Assembly (NCBI GenBank): GCA_019638395.1
Contig: JAHBTX010000002.1
Location: 496,001 to 560,000, forward strand
From: Cyclobacteriaceae bacterium
GTDB lineage: Bacteria; Bacteroidota; Bacteroidia; Cytophagales; Cyclobacteriaceae
Reading direction: 5' to 3'
DNA length: 64,000 nucleotides
Each line of letters opens with the position of its first letter. Positions within the stretch are counted from its first letter, which is position 1. Under the pieces are notes generated by a model. That model saw only the letters and a program-made list of their open reading frames with translations, did no database searches and was not told the origin of the DNA. Shown here piece by piece: positions 25,788-33,073 of this stretch. Position numbers and translations under genes: made by a program.

Positions 25788-27965
25788 TTAAAAATCTTCT
25801 TCTGTGTAAAACGGTTTGGTTTCAAAGCTCAAATCAATCATTCTGCGATCGACATCGGTCTTTTTAATTCGCACCTGAACTTTATCGCCCAGGCGGTAGA
25901 TTTTTTTTCTTCTGCGTCCAATTACCCGATAATTTTTTTCGTCAAATTCATAGTAATCATCCTTCATATCGGCCATGCGTACCATACCCTCACATTTGGT
26001 TTCTACAATTTCCACAAACACACCAAAGTCGGTTACTCCTGAGATGATTCCATCGTAAACTTTGTTTTCTGCCATGCTCATAAATTCCACCTGCTTGTAT
26101 TTGATGGAAGCACGTTCGGCATCGGCTGCGCGTTTCTCCCGCTCCGATGAATGAACACATTTGTCTTCGTATTGTTTTTTATTAACCGATTTTCCTTTGT
26201 CTAGATAGTGTTGCAACAAGCGGTGTACCATCATATCCGGGTATCTGCGGATAGGCGAAGTAAAGTGGGTATAGTGATCGAACGCTAATCCAAAGTGACC
26301 TTTGGCATCGGTCGTGTATTTTGCTTTCGCCATAGCCCGTACAGCCAACGATTGTAATACATTTTGTTCGGGTTTACCTTCAATCGTATCCATCAGGTTG
26401 TTTAGCGAGCGTGAAATGGAGGCGCTCTCTAATTGTAAAGTATGACCAAATTGTTTGGCAAAACGAGCAAAGTCTTGCACTCTTTCCTGATCGGGTAAGT
26501 CGTGTGTACGGTAAACAAACGTATTTTTCTCTTCGCCTTTTTTCATTTTGAAAACATACGTAGCCACTGCACGATTGGCCAACAACATGAACTCCTCAAT
26601 CAGTTTGTGTGCGTCCTTGCGAATTTTAGGAACCACAGCCAAGGGTTTTCCACGTTCGTCAAGCTTAAATTTCACCTCGGTGGTTTCGAAGTTTACAGCT
26701 CCTTTCTTAAATCTTTCTTTGCGAAGAATGTGGTGAAGCTCATTCAGGATCTTAAGCTCATCAGCAAACGTACCCACTCCGGTTTCAATTACTTCCTGTG
26801 CTTGTTCGTAAGTAAACCGATGATTGGAATGGATAACGGTTCTGCCAAACCACTCTTTGTGAATTTTTCCTTTCTTGTCCATTTCAAATACGGCTGCAAA
26901 GGTTAGTTTGTCTTCATGCGGCCGTAACGAACACAATGCATTCGATAAACGCTCGGGTAGCATGGGCACAGTACGATCCACTAAATAAACAGAAGTTGCG
27001 CGATCAAACGCATCTTCATCCAAGGCTGTACCGGGTTGTACGTAATGAGTTACATCGGCAATGTGTACGCCAATTTCGTAGTTGCCATTCTCCAGTGTGC
27101 GGAACGAAATGGCATCATCAAAATCTTTGGCATCTTCCGGATCGATGGTAAACGTAAGTACCTCGCGGAAATCCCAGCGCTTTTTTACTTCTTCTGGGGT
27201 AATGCCTTCACTTATTTTTTCTGATTCCTGTAGCACATTTTCCGGAAAACGGAAAGGCAACTCGAACTCTGCCATAATGGAATGAATCTCGGCTTCGTTC
27301 TCACCGGTTTTACCCAGTATTTCAACCACTTTAGCTTCCGGACTTTTATCGCGATCGGCCCATTTTACTACTTCAAACAATACTTTATCGTTGGCGGTAG
27401 CGCCTTTCAGATTTTCAGGATAGATGAAAAAGTCCTGATAGATTTTTTTGAAGTCGGGTACCACAAACCCGAAGTTGCGCGATAGTTCAATGCGACCCAC
27501 AAACCGATTGCGTCCACGTTTTACAATGGAAGCTACCCGACCTTCCGGATTTTCGCCTGTACGTTTATTAAAAACTTCTACCTCCACAGTATCGCCATGT
27601 ATGGCTGTGGCCAGATCGGTAGAACGAATGTATATATCCTTCTTGCCTTCTTCGCCTATGTTTACATAAGCAAAGCGTGGATTCACATGATCTACTACAC
27701 CGGTGAGCGTGCCCGTAGTTTTAGTGATTTTGAAGTGGCCGTTGCTGAGTTGCTCAACAGTGCCATCATCAACCATTACATCCAGCAGCTTAAATAAATC
27801 TTCAATTAGTGATTTTTTCTTCAGTCCGAATTTCCGGATCAATTGTTCTACGCTGTATGCTTTTCCATTCGATTCTTCCAGAAACTGAATCAGGGAAGAA
27901 TACAAGCCACTGCGCTCTTTCTTATCGCGTTTGGCTTTCTTTTCTTTAAATTTCTTTTTACTCAT
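25788..27965 (-). CDS. rnr: Ribonuclease R
   Basis: 725 residues with the full RNase R order: N-terminal helix-turn-helix and cold-shock domains (about 15-230), RNB catalytic domain with DPEDAKDFDDAI (metal-binding aspartates, around residue 275) and TSPIRRYPDMMVHR, then a C-terminal S1 domain (about 635-715, VYDGIISGVTDFGVFVEI). The lysine-rich N-terminus MSKKKFKEKKAKRDKKERSG suits RNA binding. Degrades structured RNA 3' to 5'. The start lies one base after the stop of a RelE/ParE-like toxin gene, so its translation may be coupled to the toxin-antitoxin pair. Confidence 0.95.
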   Translation of the reverse strand: MSKKKFKEKKAKRDKKERSGLYSSLIQFLEESNGKAYSVEQLIRKFGLKKKSLIEDLFKLLDVMVDDGTVEQLSNGHFKITKTTGTLTGVVDHVNPRFAYVNIGEEGKKDIYIRSTDLATAIHGDTVEVEVFNKRTGENPEGRVASIVKRGRNRFVGRIELSRNFGFVVPDFKKIYQDFFIYPENLKGATANDKVLFEVVKWADRDKSPEAKVVEILGKTGENEAEIHSIMAEFELPFRFPENVLQESEKISEGITPEEVKKRWDFREVLTFTIDPEDAKDFDDAISFRTLENGNYEIGVHIADVTHYVQPGTALDEDAFDRATSVYLVDRTVPMLPERLSNALCSLRPHEDKLTFAAVFEMDKKGKIHKEWFGRTVIHSNHRFTYEQAQEVIETGVGTFADELKILNELHHILRKERFKKGAVNFETTEVKFKLDERGKPLAVVPKIRKDAHKLIEEFMLLANRAVATYVFKMKKGEEKNTFVYRTHDLPDQERVQDFARFAKQFGHTLQLESASISRSLNNLMDTIEGKPEQNVLQSLAVRAMAKAKYTTDAKGHFGLAFDHYTHFTSPIRRYPDMMVHRLLQHYLDKGKSVNKKQYEDKCVHSSEREKRAADAERASIKYKQVEFMSMAENKVYDGIISGVTDFGVFVEIVETKCEGMVRMADMKDDYYEFDEKNYRVIGRRRKKIYRLGDKVQVRIKKTDVDRRMIDLSFETKPFYTEEDF

Positions 27966-27966
27966 A

Positions 27967-28260
27967 TTAAATTATCTTGAGTTGTTTTGGATCTTTTCGA
28001 TTATCCCAACAAGCTAGAATGATCACAGTGTTATTTTCAATTTTGTAAAACAGACTATTGTGTTTGGTAAGTACGCATCGATGAATAGCGTCAGTTATTT
28101 CAGGATACATGCCGGGATTATGTACAATTAGCTTGAGTACTAATTCTGTTCTGGAGATAAGGTGATTTACCTCACGCTGACTCCAATGAATTTCTAAATA
28201 ATTAATTACTTCTTCGTAGGATTTTTTTGCGGCATTTGTCCAACTGATTTGAAAGGGCAT
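27967..28260 (-). CDS. RelE/ParE-family toxin
   Basis: 97 residues. ISWTNAAKKSYEEVINYLEI at the start, NPGMYPEI in the middle and the HNSLFYKIENNTVIILACWDNRKDPKQL ending (two parts of one strand pair) are the RelE/ParE toxin superfamily pattern. The NRKDP ending resembles the ParE branch, but without structure I cannot tell mRNA cleavage from gyrase poisoning. Overlaps its antitoxin by one base (TAATG) and lies one base before rnr. Confidence 0.85.
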   Translation of the reverse strand: MPFQISWTNAAKKSYEEVINYLEIHWSQREVNHLISRTELVLKLIVHNPGMYPEITDAIHRCVLTKHNSLFYKIENNTVIILACWDNRKDPKQLKII

Positions 28261-28511
28261 TAAAGGCGTTGGTATTTACTTTTAATTTCAGCAATAAATG
28301 TTTCCGAGGAACTAAGTTTACCGCTTTTAATTTCTTGAAGCGAAGTATTAATGGTTTGCTTTACCGAATCGGGTACGGCACTCCATTCTTCAGATTCAGT
28401 AATGCCCAGAATAATTTTGATTTCTTCCAGCACGTTTTCGTCTGAAGTTTCAATTATCTTTTCTACTATTCTATATTTATCTATCGCGTTCACGCCAACA
28501 AAGATACGCAT
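28260..28511 (-). CDS. Antitoxin of RelE/ParE pair
   Basis: 83 residues from ATG 28509-28511. IDKYRIVEKIIETSDENVLE followed by EIKIILG and later SLQEIKSGKLSSSETFIAEI is the layout of short helical antitoxins found upstream of RelE/ParE toxins in Bacteroidota. A GTG six codons downstream (before NAIDKYR) is an alternative start. Lies 5 bp after the exonuclease stop; the three genes plus rnr appear co-transcribed. Confidence 0.8.
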   Translation of the reverse strand: MRIFVGVNAIDKYRIVEKIIETSDENVLEEIKIILGITESEEWSAVPDSVKQTINTSLQEIKSGKLSSSETFIAEIKSKYQRL

Positions 28512-28516
28512 TTCAA

Positions 28517-29227
28517 TTACACATACAGTATATTCTGCTGGCCTATAATTGGCAGTCCCTTCATTTTCAAATACAATTGCGCTACGGCCACAACATCGCC
28601 CACGCAATATTCAGCAATTTTATTCAGGTCGCCTTGCTGGTGATAAACTTCGCTTACCATCGAGCCATCCATTACACCTTTGCTGGTAGGAACTTCAAAA
28701 ATCGCGGCAAGTAAATCGAGTGATGTATAATGTTTATAATCACCAAACTTCCACATTTCCATGGTGTCAAGGTGGTTAACTTCCCAGGGTTTTTTGCCCG
28801 ACACATTTAAAACACCAGGAATGGGTAAACCGTTCACCAGCGCTCTGCGGCAGATATATGGAAAGTCGAACTCTTTACCATTATGGGCGCACAACTTTGT
28901 TGCCGGGCCCATCTTCTCTAACGTATCACTAAACTCTGAAAGCAATTTCTTTTCGTCATGATCAGCAAAGTATCGCGTGCGCAATCCTAACACACCGTTT
29001 TGTTCGGTGTATTTACCAATGCCGATGACAATAATTTTTCCAAACTCAGCATAAATGCCAGCCCGATCCTGAAACAGATCTTCATCGGTTTGGCCTTCTT
29101 CGCGTTTAAAGAAATTTGCTTTACGCGCCCATTGGGTTTTTAGTCGCTCGTTTAGTTGTTTATACTGATCAACCACCCGCACCGTTTCAATATCAAGAAA
29201 CAAAACATCTTTCAGATCGGACTGCAT
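28517..29227 (-). CDS. DnaQ-fold 3'-5' exonuclease (DNA_pol_B_exo2 type)
   Basis: 236 residues. The three exonuclease motifs are visible: FLDIET (D12, E14), LCAHNGKEFDFP (around 113-124) and AEYCVGDVVAVAQLY (around 208-222). The order and length match the predicted PolB-like exonuclease family (pfam10108). Stand-alone, with no polymerase domain, so a repair or trimming role is likely but unproven. First gene of the run exonuclease, antitoxin, toxin, rnr. Confidence 0.88.
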   Translation of the reverse strand: MQSDLKDVLFLDIETVRVVDQYKQLNERLKTQWARKANFFKREEGQTDEDLFQDRAGIYAEFGKIIVIGIGKYTEQNGVLGLRTRYFADHDEKKLLSEFSDTLEKMGPATKLCAHNGKEFDFPYICRRALVNGLPIPGVLNVSGKKPWEVNHLDTMEMWKFGDYKHYTSLDLLAAIFEVPTSKGVMDGSMVSEVYHQQGDLNKIAEYCVGDVVAVAQLYLKMKGLPIIGQQNILYV

Positions 29228-29276
29228 AGTAGTAACATAACTTTTTTAAAGATACGGATTATTACCAAAGCCTTTT

Positions 29277-29681
29277 TCAAGAGTGCAGCACTCCTTCTTT
29301 ATCCAGCTCTTTAATAAAGGTAAGATTAGCTTCGCAGATGGAGTCGGGCACAAAAACAAACCTGCGGTCGTAAATCTGCGTGCCGATATAATAACTCACC
29401 CAGTATTCATTGTTGAGGTGAAAAAGTTTTTCATCCAACGGTTCTACCAGTACGGCTTCGTTGGCCGGGACAGTTTCCAGAAAATGACGCAAGGTTGAGG
29501 TGCGTTGCGTTTCACCTTCCTTTTCGCCATAGCCACTGCTTGCTACCAACGTGTTTTCAATGGTAAACGAATTCTTATTAATCAGGTAAACTTTCCATTC
29601 ACTCTGGTTCAGCATGTTCTTTTCGCGTGTAACGGCCAGCGTTACATTTTTTACTTCTGGTATTTCAATATCTTTTTTCAT
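29277..29681 (-). CDS. Conserved Bacteroidota hypothetical protein
   Basis: 134 residues, no signal peptide or membrane helix. Beta-rich, with VTLAVTREKNMLNQSEWKVY, the RTSTLRHFLETVPANEAVLV stretch and DRRFVFVPDSICEANL. I recognise it as a conserved hypothetical family of this phylum, sometimes mislabelled as a phenylalanyl-tRNA synthetase fragment, but it has no synthetase motif. The neighbours lipB and exonuclease give no functional clue. Lies 23 bp after lipB on the same strand. Confidence 0.7.
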   Translation of the reverse strand: MKKDIEIPEVKNVTLAVTREKNMLNQSEWKVYLINKNSFTIENTLVASSGYGEKEGETQRTSTLRHFLETVPANEAVLVEPLDEKLFHLNNEYWVSYYIGTQIYDRRFVFVPDSICEANLTFIKELDKEGVLHS

Positions 29682-29704
29682 TACAAATTTCTTTTATAGC
29701 TGCA

Positions 29705-30415
29705 TCAAAAAATCTCCATTTCAAAAACATCGGCCAGCTTCTTTTTCAAAACAGTTTTTACCAATTCAAAATCCTGGGTAGTACTTAACTCCTTTTCCAT
29801 AGAGGTAACAGCTTTATCAGCAATACCACAAGGCACAATGTTAGTAAAGTACTTCAGATTAACATTAACATTAAAGGCCAGCCCGTGCATGGTTACCCAG
29901 CGACTCGTTTTTACTCCCAATGCACAAATCTTGCGGGCTTGTCTTTCAGACTCGTAATCGAGCCACACACCAGTAAGTCCATTTATTCTTCCACTCTTGA
30001 TTCCAAAGTCTTTCAACGTTTGGATTACTGCTTCTTCCAGCAGGCGCATGTATTTGTGAATGTCCGTGAAAAAATTTTCAAGATCAATAACGGGATAGAC
30101 CACAATTTGCCCTGGCCCATGATACGTTATGTCGCCTCCGCGATTGATGTGATAGTAGGTGGCATCAATGGTGTGCAGGTCTTCCTTTTTTAAAAGTAAG
30201 TTTTGTTCTTCTCCGCTTTTGCCCAGCGTATATACGTGTGGATGTTCGCAAAAGAGTAAATAGTTTTGAGTTGTTAAATTCGAGTTGGCAGTACGATTAG
30301 AAGTCTTTACATCCAGTATAGATTGAAACAACGTGGTTTGATAATCCCAGGCTTCTTTGTAATCCATTAAGCCCAGATCAATAAACTTGGTTTTTTTGTT
30401 AATGAATAAATTCAA
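29705..30415 (-). CDS. lipB: Octanoyl-[acyl carrier protein]:protein octanoyltransferase LipB
   Basis: 236 residues. HRGGDITYHGPGQIVVYPV is the family signature, the catalytic lysine is in GVKTSRWVTMHGLAFN and the acyl-thioester cysteine in NIVPCGI. Transfers octanoate from ACP to lipoyl domains. I keep the TTG start at 30413-30415: the next ATG (MDYKEAWDYQ, 16 codons on) would cut off KTKFIDLGL, which is conserved in LipB. The TTG overlaps the DUF5615 stop (TTGA), so lipB translation is probably coupled to the toxin gene upstream. Confidence 0.93.
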   Translation of the reverse strand: MNLFINKKTKFIDLGLMDYKEAWDYQTTLFQSILDVKTSNRTANSNLTTQNYLLFCEHPHVYTLGKSGEEQNLLLKKEDLHTIDATYYHINRGGDITYHGPGQIVVYPVIDLENFFTDIHKYMRLLEEAVIQTLKDFGIKSGRINGLTGVWLDYESERQARKICALGVKTSRWVTMHGLAFNVNVNLKYFTNIVPCGIADKAVTSMEKELSTTQDFELVKTVLKKKLADVFEMEIF

Positions 30416-30768
30416 AATCGTGTTTGTCGTATAAAGTTCTCTTCGATAACGATTATTGATCTTTCGAAGTCGAGTTGCTTATTGTTAAGTATTTCAATTA
30501 CTAACCTGGCAGGTGTAGTTGATTTGAAATTTTGTAATCTAAAATACAAGACCCCATTTTCAGGAACTATACCCTCCTTAAAAATTAAATGCCCAAAATC
30601 ACGATCAAAAGTTAAGATTAAACGACCTTCTCGATTGGCAAGTAAAATTACATCCTTATCGGAAATGCTTGGGTAAAGTTTTAGGATGCTAAGGGTATCT
30701 AATCCTGCTGAGTTTAATTGATCAATGCTGGCGTTTGGAAAGTTTTCGTCAGCAAGTAATTTAATCAT
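30412..30768 (-). CDS. DUF5615 PIN-like toxin
   Basis: 118 residues. MIKLLADENFPNASIDQLNS with the acidic pair in ADEN, then TFDRDFG in the middle, is the DUF5615 PIN-like nuclease pattern (metal-binding D7, E8 and D53-D56 region). Predicted RNase toxin partner of DUF433. The start overlaps the DUF433 stop by four bases (ATGA) and its own stop overlaps the lipB TTG. Activity has not been widely tested for this family. Confidence 0.8.
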   Translation of the reverse strand: MIKLLADENFPNASIDQLNSAGLDTLSILKLYPSISDKDVILLANREGRLILTFDRDFGHLIFKEGIVPENGVLYFRLQNFKSTTPARLVIEILNNKQLDFERSIIVIEENFIRQTRF

Positions 30769-31001
30769 ACAGAAATTTTATGATCAAATATTAACCCTTC
30801 TTTTACTCCATCTTGAGCAAAAGCAAAGGCAGCTTGAAGGTCTTCCTTGGTAAGGGATGGATAGTTCTCCAACACTTCAGCCTCTGGCCACCCGTTGGCA
30901 AACAAACCCAAGATAAATTCCACTGATAACCGTGTTCCTTTAATCACCGGTTTACCAGCAAGAATATTTTTGTCTGAGACAATACGTTCGCGCCAATTCA
31001 T
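30765..31001 (-). CDS. DUF433 antitoxin
   Basis: 78 residues. NILAGKPVIKGTRLSVEFIL followed by GWPEAEVLENYPSLTKEDLQ is the DUF433 signature, a short winged-helix-like domain regarded as the antitoxin of DUF5615/VapC-like toxins. First gene of the three-gene overlapping run DUF433, DUF5615, lipB. A second such pair lies at 39333-39889. Confidence 0.85.
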   Translation of the reverse strand: MNWRERIVSDKNILAGKPVIKGTRLSVEFILGLFANGWPEAEVLENYPSLTKEDLQAAFAFAQDGVKEGLIFDHKISV

Positions 31002-31047
31002 AAGGCAAAGGTAATAAAATCATTATTTAAATTCTTTGCCCGCCAAA

Positions 31048-32046
31048 CTACTTCATTCGCCCCAATTCTTCCTTAACATGTTCTATCGCTTCCAGCGGTT
31101 CGGCTTCCACACCATTTTCTTTAGCCAGGTAAAAGGATATCCAGTCTGTAAGATGGATCAGGTAATAATATTGTTCCAGTAACGATGCGCCCTCGGCAAC
31201 AATATCTATAATATTGTTGGATCGTTTCTCAAAAACCGGTCGGCAGATTTCCATACGTTTTTCTACACGCTGATGATCGTGATCGGAATACAGATAAATT
31301 ACCTGTGCATGTTGCAGTACAGCTTCCGGAAATTGCCAACCTGCAATTTCATTATGGTTCATCTCCGGAAAGGTATTTACGTGTGCCAACTGCTTGGCAT
31401 TTTCGTTTATCTGATTCTGAAAACGAATAGCCATCGCCTTTAATCGTTCATCGCAATAGATAATGGGTAACTTGCCTTTCAGTTTTTTAGCAATCAACTC
31501 AGCTTCCGATTCCACGGCTTTTTCACATCGGTTAAGATGTTCAATGGCATTTTCGGTTTCTTTTATAAAAGCTGCGCCAATCAGGTTGGTGTGGTACAAG
31601 GCATTCAGCAGCGAGATCATCATGTAGCCCAGATTACCACGTGGACTTTTTGATTCGCCCGGAATCTGAATCCAGTATAAATTATATTCTTTGGCAAGCT
31701 CCAGCAACTTGCCCCCTGAAGTAATACAAATAATGTGTGCGCGCTTCAGCATAGCTTTTTGCACAGCGGCCAGCGTTTCTTCGGTATCGCCACTGTACGA
31801 GCAGGCTATAAATAACGTATGCGGACTAACAAACTGCGGAATGTTATAGCCTTTGCAAACCGTTATCGGAATGGGCACGCGCCCAAACGTGAGCGATTCC
31901 ACCAGGTTGGCCCCGATACCCGAGGCCCCCATACCTGTAATAAGAATGTTGCGGATGTCGCTGCCCGGTCGCACCAGATCCACCGATTGCCCAATCTTTA
32001 ATGCGTGGGCCAATTGTAATGTAAAACCTTCTATTAGTTTCTTCAT
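31048..32046 (-). CDS. Bifunctional phosphoglucose/phosphomannose isomerase
   Basis: 332 residues, two SIS domains. GMGASGIGANLVES and CSYSGDTEETL bind the sugar phosphate; EMNHNEIAGW contains the catalytic glutamate and histidine. This size and motif set match the small bifunctional PGI/PMI family rather than classical phosphoglucose isomerase. Cytoplasmic interconversion of glucose-6-P or mannose-6-P with fructose-6-P. Own promoter region in the 88-bp divergent gap with the VOC gene. Confidence 0.92.
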   Translation of the reverse strand: MKKLIEGFTLQLAHALKIGQSVDLVRPGSDIRNILITGMGASGIGANLVESLTFGRVPIPITVCKGYNIPQFVSPHTLFIACSYSGDTEETLAAVQKAMLKRAHIICITSGGKLLELAKEYNLYWIQIPGESKSPRGNLGYMMISLLNALYHTNLIGAAFIKETENAIEHLNRCEKAVESEAELIAKKLKGKLPIIYCDERLKAMAIRFQNQINENAKQLAHVNTFPEMNHNEIAGWQFPEAVLQHAQVIYLYSDHDHQRVEKRMEICRPVFEKRSNNIIDIVAEGASLLEQYYYLIHLTDWISFYLAKENGVEAEPLEAIEHVKEELGRMK

Positions 32047-32134
32047 TCTTTCCGTAACTTAACCTCAAAGGTAAGCAGATTCATGAAGTGATGAAATCGA
32101 AATACTTACCAATACTCTTAAACTACATGCATTA

Positions 32135-32572
32135 ATGAAAAAGTTTCTGTTCACGTTTTTGATTAGTAGTGCAGCAATTGCAGTTCATAGCCAGGTGCGG
32201 CTAAACCACATTGCAGTTTATGTGCAAGACTTAAAAACCAGTCGGGCTTTTTACGAGCAAATAATTGGGTTAGATACTATTCCAGAGCCCTTTCACGATG
32301 GTAAACACACGTGGTTTGAGGTAGGCCCCAAAAGCCATTTGCATTTGATTGAAGGCGCACGCACCAAAATCACCTTTGATAAAAATATTCACTTGTGTTT
32401 TAGCGTACCATCTGTTGATGCGTTTGTAGAACTACTGAAGAAAAATAAAATTGAGTTTGAAGATTGGAGCGGCAGTAAAGGAACCATTACCAAACGCGTG
32501 GACGGTGTGAAGCAAATTTATTTTAAAGACCCTGATGGTTATTGGATTGAGATAAATGATGCCCGCGAATAA
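32135..32572 (+). CDS. Secreted VOC (glyoxalase-fold) protein
   Basis: 145 residues. Signal peptide MKKFLFTFLISSAAIAVHSQ (1-20), then one VOC domain: LNHIAVYVQDLKTSRAFYEQ, a second strand set with LHLIEGARTK, and YFKDPDGYWIEIND. Metal-ligand positions H25 and E142-like residue are plausible. Export to the periplasm is unusual for glyoxalase-like enzymes, though it occurs in Bacteroidota. Substrate unknown. Seven bases before yraN. Confidence 0.85.
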   Translation: MKKFLFTFLISSAAIAVHSQVRLNHIAVYVQDLKTSRAFYEQIIGLDTIPEPFHDGKHTWFEVGPKSHLHLIEGARTKITFDKNIHLCFSVPSVDAFVELLKKNKIEFEDWSGSKGTITKRVDGVKQIYFKDPDGYWIEINDARE

Positions 32573-32579
32573 TTGGAGC

Positions 32580-32933
32580 ATGAACGATAAGCAACAAAAA
32601 GGAAAAGAAGGCGAAGATCTGGCGGCAGCCTTTCTGCAACAGGCGGGTTACGAAATAGTGGAGCGCAACTATCGCTATAAGCGATCGGAAATTGATTTAA
32701 TTGTACGCAAAGCCGGCTGGCTGGTGTTTGTAGAAGTAAAGATGCGATCCAGCAATGCCTTTGGTTACCCCGAAGAGTTTGTGGATTACAACAAAGCAAA
32801 AAATATTGTGTATGGTGCCGAACACTACACATACGAAAATAAATACGAAGGAAATGTGCGCTACGATGTAATTGCCATCAGCATGAAATACGGCAAGCCT
32901 GAGATCAGGCATTTTGAAGATGCATTTTATTGA
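32580..32933 (+). CDS. yraN: YraN/UPF0102 family nuclease-fold protein
   Basis: 117 residues from ATG 32580. QKGKEGEDLAAAFLQQAGY, ERNYRYKRSEIDLIV and LVFVEVKMR give the PD-(D/E)XK core (E47-x-D49 region and ExK). UPF0102 proteins resemble Holliday-junction resolvase folds but activity is not established. An ATG at 32556 would overlap the VOC gene and adds only MMPANNWS, so I prefer 32580, seven bases after the VOC stop. Confidence 0.88.
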   Translation: MNDKQQKGKEGEDLAAAFLQQAGYEIVERNYRYKRSEIDLIVRKAGWLVFVEVKMRSSNAFGYPEEFVDYNKAKNIVYGAEHYTYENKYEGNVRYDVIAISMKYGKPEIRHFEDAFY

Positions 32934-33073
32934 GGCTGGTTCTTACTTACTTGTAACTCTTTCAGCTTGATTGATAAATTTTTTCCTCGCTTATGGAATA
33001 CTAACTTTTTTGCATCTTAAGGCAGTGACCATTTTAAACGGATTGAATTAAGTACTTGGTAATCACAAACTTT

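Noticed and set aside
26502-27888. Several plus-strand frames opposite rnr.
   Set aside because: All are shadows of the RNase R gene, whose motifs are continuous on the minus strand.
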